Of a stretch of DNA of 11,969 bases, positions 7,536-11,969 are shown piece after piece (position 1 is the stretch's first letter; every line of letters begins with the position of its first letter). Position numbers and translations under genes: made by a program. Below the pieces are notes generated by a model, which worked only from the letters and a program-made list of their open reading frames with translations, searched no databases and was not told where the DNA came from. This DNA is from Zetaproteobacteria bacterium (GTDB taxonomy: Bacteria; Pseudomonadota; Zetaproteobacteria; Mariprofundales; Mariprofundaceae). The DNA is taken from assembly GCA_021545665.1 (NCBI GenBank), contig JAJRTX010000317.1:1-11969 (forward strand), given 5' to 3'.

Positions 7536-7540
7536 ATTTT

Positions 7541-7547
7541 TCTCCTT
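7541..7547 (-). promoter_or_regulatory. Shine-Dalgarno of the dihaem cytochrome
   Basis: On the - strand AAGGAGA precedes the ATG (7535-7533) by 5 bases in an A-rich leader. It is the best ribosome site of the three - strand genes and suggests independent, efficient translation of the cytochrome. Confidence 0.75.
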
Positions 7548-7564
7548 TTTATTTTATCTTTATT

Positions 7565-7598
7565 TTAACCCGGATTATTCATGAATAATCCGGGTTAA
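7565..7598. repeat. Perfect 34-bp palindrome between RND gene and cytochrome gene
   Basis: The left arm TTAACCCGGATTATTCA (7565-7581) is followed directly by its exact reverse complement (7582-7598), with no spacer. As RNA from the - strand it would fold into a hairpin of about 15 bp with a 4-base loop, starting 7 bases after the permease stop. No T-run follows on either strand (on the - strand the next bases are AATAAAG), so it is not a textbook intrinsic terminator. It could be an mRNA-stabilising intercistronic hairpin, a regulator site or an interspersed repeat unit. Confidence 0.9.
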
Positions 7599-7605
7599 GT
7601 AATGC

Positions 7606-10600
7606 TCAAACAGTTTTTTTCATCCATTTCATACGCATGTTTTCGGTCGTAAAAAATAAAACAGGCACGGCGATCAGGGTCAGAAATGTGCCTGTAATGA
7701 GTCCGCCAATAGCGACAAAGGCCAATGGCGATAGCCGCTCAATACCCACCGCCCATTCCATTGCGATGGGGATCATGCCTGCGGCTGAAGACAAGGCAGT
7801 CATCAGAATCGGGCGTACACGTTTCTCAACGGCTGCCAGCAAAGATTCCCTCAACCCCATACCGTCCGCCATAGCCTGTTTTGCAAAATCAATCATCAGA
7901 ATGCCATTATTTACAACAATACCCATCAGCAGAATCAATCCCATGATTGCCGCCATGGATAAAAATTTACCGCCAAGAATGACACCGAAGGCCGCTCCAA
8001 TGATCGCCATCGGCAAAGCCATCATGATGGCCAGAGGATCGAGAAATGAGCGAAAAGTCACCACCAGCATCAGATAGAGCATGACGAACCCAAGTACCAG
8101 CGCCTTGATCAGCCGCTTGAACGTTTCAGAGAGCATCCTGTATTCACCCTCATAATGAAATTCATAACCACGCGGCAGTTCCAGACCCTCCAAAGCGTCG
8201 GCAACCTCATCATGCAGTGAAGTGATAGCGACATTCCGGCGCCAAGCCAGTATATCCACCGACGGCTCGAAATACTGATGGGTCTCGGCTGTCGGCGCGC
8301 TGATCAACAGTGGCGATGCCATCGAATCCAGCGGCACAAAACCTCCACTTGCGGTGCGAATGTTGATGGCGCGAATATCTTCCGTACTGGCACGTTGACC
8401 CGGTAGCAGGCGCACCCATACAGGGATTGAATCCTCGCCGGGTATACGAAGACGGCCTGCTTCAACACCCCCGACAGCTTGCGCCACCTGAGCTGCCACC
8501 CGGGCTGGAGAGAGGCCGTACAGTCGCGCTCTGGCCGGGTCGATATTCAGGTTCACACGCTGCGAGTAACCCTGCCAGCTGCGTTCCATACCATTCAAAC
8601 CATGTACATGTTTAAGCCTGTCCATAACCTGATCTGCCAGACGATCCAGCACGGTCGGATCAGAGCCGGTGATCGTGACCACCACATTGGCTGTAATGGA
8701 GGATAGAGGCGTGGAGCCATAAACCTTCACATTAGAGGAAACCAGTCCGGGAATTTTCATCATACGCTGGCGGAGCCCTTCATTGATCTCGTAGATGCTG
8801 CGATTCCGCTGGTAGCGGTTGACAATATTCAGCGTAATTTCACCCTGTTGAAGCAGGCGTTGAGAGCCAAACGATTTCACACCCGGTTCCGCCCCCATGA
8901 CTGTGGACATGGAAATGATCCATTCATCAGGGATTTCGCTGTGAATGGCTGCTTCCACACGACTGGCGAGCAAACGCATCTGCCCGGTATCCGTGTCCGG
9001 CGCAGCCTGGAAAGTGATATTGTCCACACCTGTATCCATAAGCGGCATAAGTTCTCGCCCCTGAAGACGCATTTGTGAGACCGCAACAAGCGACAGCAGT
9101 AAAAAGAATATCAGGATGACCTTTCGATTACTCAGTGACCAGTCCACCATGAAGACATATAAACGCTTGAGTGGCTCCATCACATAACGGGTGAAAGGAT
9201 CCAGAAGCCAGGCCAGAGGATCGCGCGCACCGGGTTTGAGAAACATCGGTGAAATCAAAGGAATCAGGGAAACAGAAACAACCAGTGATGCGAACAGAGC
9301 GACAGAAAGGGTAACGGTGAGCGGACGCAGTACGGTTTCCACATAACCGCCGACAAACATAATAGGAACCAGCACAAGAATGGTGCTGATGGTACCCGAT
9401 GTATCCGCCAGCAGAATTTCATCCAGCCCGCGAATGGCAGCGAGTTTTTTATCTTCGCCTTTTTCCCGCATGTGGCGCTCAATATTTTCAATGACCACAA
9501 CCACATCATCAGCCAGCAGTCCAACCGCAACGATAATGGCGGTAAGTGTCACCATATCGAACTCAAAGCCGATCCACCACAGAATGGCAAAACTCAGCAG
9601 ATAGGATAACGGCAGAGATAACGCCACCACAGCGGCAGCACGGGAATTGCCCAGAAACAACAGGATGATAATTAGTGTCATGATCACCGCATCGCGTAGC
9701 GAATCGATCATATTACTTACGGTGAGATCAATCACCCTCCCCTGGGTATCGGCAATCTGGATGTCCAGATTGGGGAACTGCGCCTGTATATCCGCAAGAT
9801 GCTCATCCACACTGTTGAGTACGGGCTTTGCATAACCATGCTCGGAACGCAGCAGGGAGACCGCGATTGCCTCTTGCCCGTTACCGCGATACAGCGATGT
9901 GGCATCCGCATTTCCCCAGTGAACATTGCCCAAATCACCAACCCGGATATGCTTGCCGCCGGACAGTGGCACAAGAATTTCAGCAATTTCCGTCGGGCTG
10001 CTAGCCAGTGATTGCGCAGTCAGCAGAAAACGATTGTCATCCCGATGAATCAGACCGGCGGGCATGGAGATGTTGGAGGTTGTTAGTGCCGCCACCACCT
10101 GGGCCAGATCAAGGTTATGTGATTTCAGACGATCCCGATCAATATCAACCGATACCTGACGCACAGCCCCGCCGAACACCTCGGCTTCAGCCACGCCAGG
10201 CAAATTCATCAGTGTATCCCTCAAATCCTGCTCGGCAATGCGGCGCACCTGAGCCAAATCCAGACCGGCATTTTTTGCTGAAGTCACGGCAAGCACAACC
10301 ACTGGAGCGGCGGCTTCGGTAATCTTGAATACCAGCGGTTCCTTCACGCCCGGTGGCAACAGCCCACGCACGCGCGACAGCTCGGTTGTCACCTTATTGG
10401 CAGCGGTATCGATATCATTACTGTATTCAAATTCCACCTGTACCGAGGAGACGCCGTCACGCGATGTGGAAGTGACCCGGCGTACGCCATCGATTGCAGT
10501 CATACGCACTTCCAGCGGATGTGTGATGTCATTGCTGATGTCCGTACTCATGGCTCCGGCCCATTGTGTGACCACAGCCACCATCGGACGGTTGGTGTTC

Positions 10601-10713
10601 GGGAACAGGTTGGTCGGAATATTTAGAAATCCGACTATGCCAAGCAAAACAGCGACCAGAGACGCAGAAATGATGGCATGGGGCCGGGAGAGCAGCCATT
10701 GAGCAAATGTCAT
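7606..10713 (-). CDS. RND-family efflux permease (AcrB/MexB-like)
   Basis: This 1035-residue inner-membrane proton-driven pump subunit has the normal length for the family. It has the usual twofold plan: TM1 (about 12-30), a first periplasmic porter/docking region (about 31-335), TM2-6 (about 337-495), TM7 (about 531-548), a second periplasmic loop (about 550-865) and TM8-12 (about 868-1022). The TM4 proton-relay pair is present as GLLADDVVVVIENIE (D402, D403). TM10 reads GIVVNNGILMIDFAKQ (931-946), with Asn935/Asn936 where AcrB has Lys940; this is seen in other RND subgroups. The start overlaps the adaptor stop (ATGA). No metal-pump (CusA-type) signature stands out, so I favour an organic-compound (HAE-type) exporter, substrate unknown. 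No outer-membrane channel gene is seen here. Confidence 0.93.
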   Translation of the reverse strand: MTFAQWLLSRPHAIISASLVAVLLGIVGFLNIPTNLFPNTNRPMVAVVTQWAGAMSTDISNDITHPLEVRMTAIDGVRRVTSTSRDGVSSVQVEFEYSNDIDTAANKVTTELSRVRGLLPPGVKEPLVFKITEAAAPVVVLAVTSAKNAGLDLAQVRRIAEQDLRDTLMNLPGVAEAEVFGGAVRQVSVDIDRDRLKSHNLDLAQVVAALTTSNISMPAGLIHRDDNRFLLTAQSLASSPTEIAEILVPLSGGKHIRVGDLGNVHWGNADATSLYRGNGQEAIAVSLLRSEHGYAKPVLNSVDEHLADIQAQFPNLDIQIADTQGRVIDLTVSNMIDSLRDAVIMTLIIILLFLGNSRAAAVVALSLPLSYLLSFAILWWIGFEFDMVTLTAIIVAVGLLADDVVVVIENIERHMREKGEDKKLAAIRGLDEILLADTSGTISTILVLVPIMFVGGYVETVLRPLTVTLSVALFASLVVSVSLIPLISPMFLKPGARDPLAWLLDPFTRYVMEPLKRLYVFMVDWSLSNRKVILIFFLLLSLVAVSQMRLQGRELMPLMDTGVDNITFQAAPDTDTGQMRLLASRVEAAIHSEIPDEWIISMSTVMGAEPGVKSFGSQRLLQQGEITLNIVNRYQRNRSIYEINEGLRQRMMKIPGLVSSNVKVYGSTPLSSITANVVVTITGSDPTVLDRLADQVMDRLKHVHGLNGMERSWQGYSQRVNLNIDPARARLYGLSPARVAAQVAQAVGGVEAGRLRIPGEDSIPVWVRLLPGQRASTEDIRAINIRTASGGFVPLDSMASPLLISAPTAETHQYFEPSVDILAWRRNVAITSLHDEVADALEGLELPRGYEFHYEGEYRMLSETFKRLIKALVLGFVMLYLMLVVTFRSFLDPLAIMMALPMAIIGAAFGVILGGKFLSMAAIMGLILLMGIVVNNGILMIDFAKQAMADGMGLRESLLAAVEKRVRPILMTALSSAAGMIPIAMEWAVGIERLSPLAFVAIGGLITGTFLTLIAVPVLFFTTENMRMKWMKKTV

Positions 10714-11846
10714 GAACGGCTTCCTGCCAGCGATGCAGCCATCACAGGATCTCCGTCGCTAAGTTTCAGCAATACGCTGCTGTGGCCAGTCACCACGCTG
10801 TCGCCCGCCTGGATATCACCCTCAACAGCGCAACCTTCCTGCCCGCACATGGGCACCTTCACCATAATTTTGCGAAGGATGTATCCATCCGTGTTTTTCT
10901 CCACCTTGAACAAGGCGCGCTTTGTCATTTCGGAGGAGGGAACAAGCGCATGCTCCGGAACCAGAATAGCATGTGTCAGTTTATCAGAGATGACACGAGC
11001 CGAAACATGAGCACCACTGGGTAAGCCAAAAGGTCGCTTGGGCAGATCAATTTCCACGCTACCCATGGCCAGTTTGTCGAGTACCGGGTTGATACGGGTA
11101 ATGTATACAGTTATCGATTCCGGCCCCTGATTCAGTTGCACCTCATCACCGGGTTTGATGCGAGTGATTGTTGCCAGTGGCACCGGCACAACAACCCGAC
11201 CTCCCTGTTGTGAGCTCAGAATATAGAGTGTTTTGCCCGGCATTGCCGTATCTCCGATTTCGGCAAACCGCCCGGAAATACCGGCATCGATTGGTGAACG
11301 GATATGCCCATAGGCAATTTTGACCTCTATCTGGTGAATCTGTTTTTCAATGGATCGTACATTCGCCTTATCTGCCCGCACTCTGGTAAACCACTGCTCC
11401 ACAGCAGATGCCGCCGAGCCACCTTCTTTAAACAGCTTTCGTTCCCGTTCCAGCTCCTTCTTGTCGTGCTCTGCAATGGCAACAGCACTTGCCAGCTTTG
11501 ATTGCAGTGAGCCCCTGCTCGCCTCCAGCTCACGGGTGTCCAGATGCGCCAATAAATCACCCTTGGCAACGCGGCCTCCGGCGCGTGGTCCAAGTTTCAG
11601 AATAGCACCGCTGATCTGCGGTGTAATTCTTACCTCACTGGCACTCTGAACCATGCCCAGGGCCGGGAATCCACTGCTGACACTACCCTCCTTCACCACG
11701 GCCATCGCCATGGCCCAGGGCGCCTGAGTCATAACAGGCTCATCTTCCACATGTTTTAACCTGGAATTCAGAATCAGTAAGCTGAGTCCTATGACAAGGG
11801 GAAAAAGCAACAGTTTTATTTTACCTATACGCCTTAGTATGCTCAC
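10710..11846 (-). CDS. RND periplasmic adaptor (membrane fusion protein); start at IS boundary
   Basis: This 378-residue HlyD/AcrA-type adaptor links the RND permease to an outer-membrane channel. Seen: an N-terminal membrane anchor (about 11-28, LLLFPLVIGLSLLIL) after a basic start; the first lipoyl half-motif (about 70-104); an alpha-hairpin rich in charged residues (about 105-176); the second lipoyl half (HIRSPIDAGISGRFAEIGD, 181-199); a beta-barrel domain (about 215-290); and a membrane-proximal domain with C334 and C339 in MCGQEGCAVEGD. The start given is GTG at 11846. It has no recognisable Shine-Dalgarno, and an in-frame TGA lies 6 bases upstream. Because the IS30-type end begins at about 11847-11850, the native start may have been lost or replaced by the insertion. 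The stop overlaps the permease start (ATGA). Confidence 0.88.
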   Translation of the reverse strand: MSILRRIGKIKLLLFPLVIGLSLLILNSRLKHVEDEPVMTQAPWAMAMAVVKEGSVSSGFPALGMVQSASEVRITPQISGAILKLGPRAGGRVAKGDLLAHLDTRELEASRGSLQSKLASAVAIAEHDKKELERERKLFKEGGSAASAVEQWFTRVRADKANVRSIEKQIHQIEVKIAYGHIRSPIDAGISGRFAEIGDTAMPGKTLYILSSQQGGRVVVPVPLATITRIKPGDEVQLNQGPESITVYITRINPVLDKLAMGSVEIDLPKRPFGLPSGAHVSARVISDKLTHAILVPEHALVPSSEMTKRALFKVEKNTDGYILRKIMVKVPMCGQEGCAVEGDIQAGDSVVTGHSSVLLKLSDGDPVMAASLAGSRS

Positions 11847-11849
11847 GCG

Positions 11850-11878
11850 GATTCAATTCGTAAGTGCAACTTTGATGA
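11850..11878. repeat. Putative IS30-type left terminal inverted repeat
   Basis: The stretch from GATTCAATTCG through GTGCAAC to TTTGATGAG has the layout of IS30-family ends. Its inner limit is approximate because the partner repeat is outside the window. Confidence 0.6.
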
Positions 11879-11880
11879 GC

Positions 11881-11924
11881 GTTTGAAAGAGCAAACTGCG
11901 GTAGCAGCCTTGCGCTTTTCAAAC
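11881..11924. repeat. Inverted repeat in the transposase leader
   Basis: GTTTGAAA (11881-11888) is repeated as its reverse complement TTTCAAAC (11917-11924) with 28 bases between. It could extend imperfectly inwards (GAGC against GCGC). It lies between the IS end and the transposase ribosome site. Confidence 0.5.
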
Positions 11925-11946
11925 ACGACTTATCAAAGGACAAGAA

Positions 11947-11969
11947 ATGAACTACACGCAGCTTACCCA
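11947..11969 (+). CDS. IS30-family transposase, N-terminal fragment
   Basis: Only the first seven codons and two bases of an eighth are inside the window: MNYTQLT. This matches the conserved N-terminus of IS30-family DDE transposases (MNYxxLTxxxRYQI...), whose first part is a helix-turn-helix that binds the terminal repeats. AAAGGA (11935-11940) sits 6 bases before the ATG, a good ribosome site. Whether the full gene is intact cannot be seen. The family call rests on the N-terminus and the IS-end similarity together. Confidence 0.75.

Larger units (their letters stand above)
11850..11969 (+). mobile_element. Left end of an IS30-family insertion sequence (partial)
   Basis: The element runs off the right edge of the window. 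Its outer end starts with GATTCAATTCGTAAGTGCAA, which matches the terminal inverted repeat of E. coli IS30 as I recall it (GATTCAATTGGTCAACGCAA) at most positions, and it is followed by a leader and a transposase start (MNYTQLT). In IS30 four more bases precede GATTC, so the true tip could lie at 11846-11850. The right end and the target duplication are not visible. Confidence 0.75.

Noticed and set aside
7565..7598. Classical rho-independent terminator
   Set aside because: No T-run follows the hairpin on either strand, so it is listed as a palindrome only.
7637..10702. Several + strand open frames of 60-150 codons
   Set aside because: All lie antisense to the RND permease, whose full-length motifs are intact; none has a family motif.
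11847..11969. Outward-reading hybrid promoter from the IS end into the adaptor gene
   Set aside because: TTGCAC and TTGAAT occur as possible -35 boxes, but no -10 box lies at 16-18 bases before the GTG; not supportable by eye.
1..11969. CRISPR array, tRNA or rRNA genes
   Set aside because: No direct-repeat/spacer pattern and no cloverleaf or rRNA-like stretch was found on either strand.

Overview
The window comes from a Gram-negative bacterium, most likely a proteobacterium. The evidence is a periplasmic SPOR-domain lytic transglycosylase, a PBP5-type DD-carboxypeptidase, a tripartite-type RND pump with its adaptor, exported c-type cytochromes and an IS30-family element. Base composition is roughly balanced. 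I cannot name a genus. All functional calls rest on motifs read by eye.

Region 1 (1-6397, all + strand) is a tightly packed housekeeping run of eight genes, most with overlapping or nearly touching ends. In order they are: rlpA (5' end outside the window), a LOG-family phosphoribohydrolase, an RluA-family pseudouridine synthase, a PBP5/6-type D-alanyl-D-alanine carboxypeptidase, a D-alanine aminotransferase-type PLP enzyme, a HAD-family phosphatase, the redox chaperone Hsp33 (hslO) and a YgjP-type zinc metallopeptidase. Two of them act on cell-wall glycan or peptide. The carboxypeptidase/aminotransferase pair suggests that D-alanine released in the periplasm is reused in the cytosol. Several genes use GTG or TTG starts that overlap the previous stop, which points to translational coupling.

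Region 2 (6398-6677) is a 280-base convergent intergenic gap with no convincing gene, only a small hairpin and a doubtful 30-codon frame.

Region 3 (6678-11846, all - strand, read right to left) is a three-gene accessory cluster: a periplasmic adaptor (MFP), an RND permease overlapping it by ATGA, and then, after a perfect 34-bp palindrome, an exported two-haem protein. That protein joins a class I cytochrome c domain to a cytochrome c'-like four-helix domain. No outer-membrane channel gene is visible.

Region 4 (about 11847-11969) is the left end of an IS30-family insertion sequence: its terminal inverted repeat, leader and first seven to eight transposase codons. The element abuts the GTG start of the adaptor gene, so it has probably replaced the native promoter and ribosome binding site of the pump operon, and perhaps its first codons. 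The most interesting points are this junction, the palindrome and the fused cytochrome linked to an RND pump.
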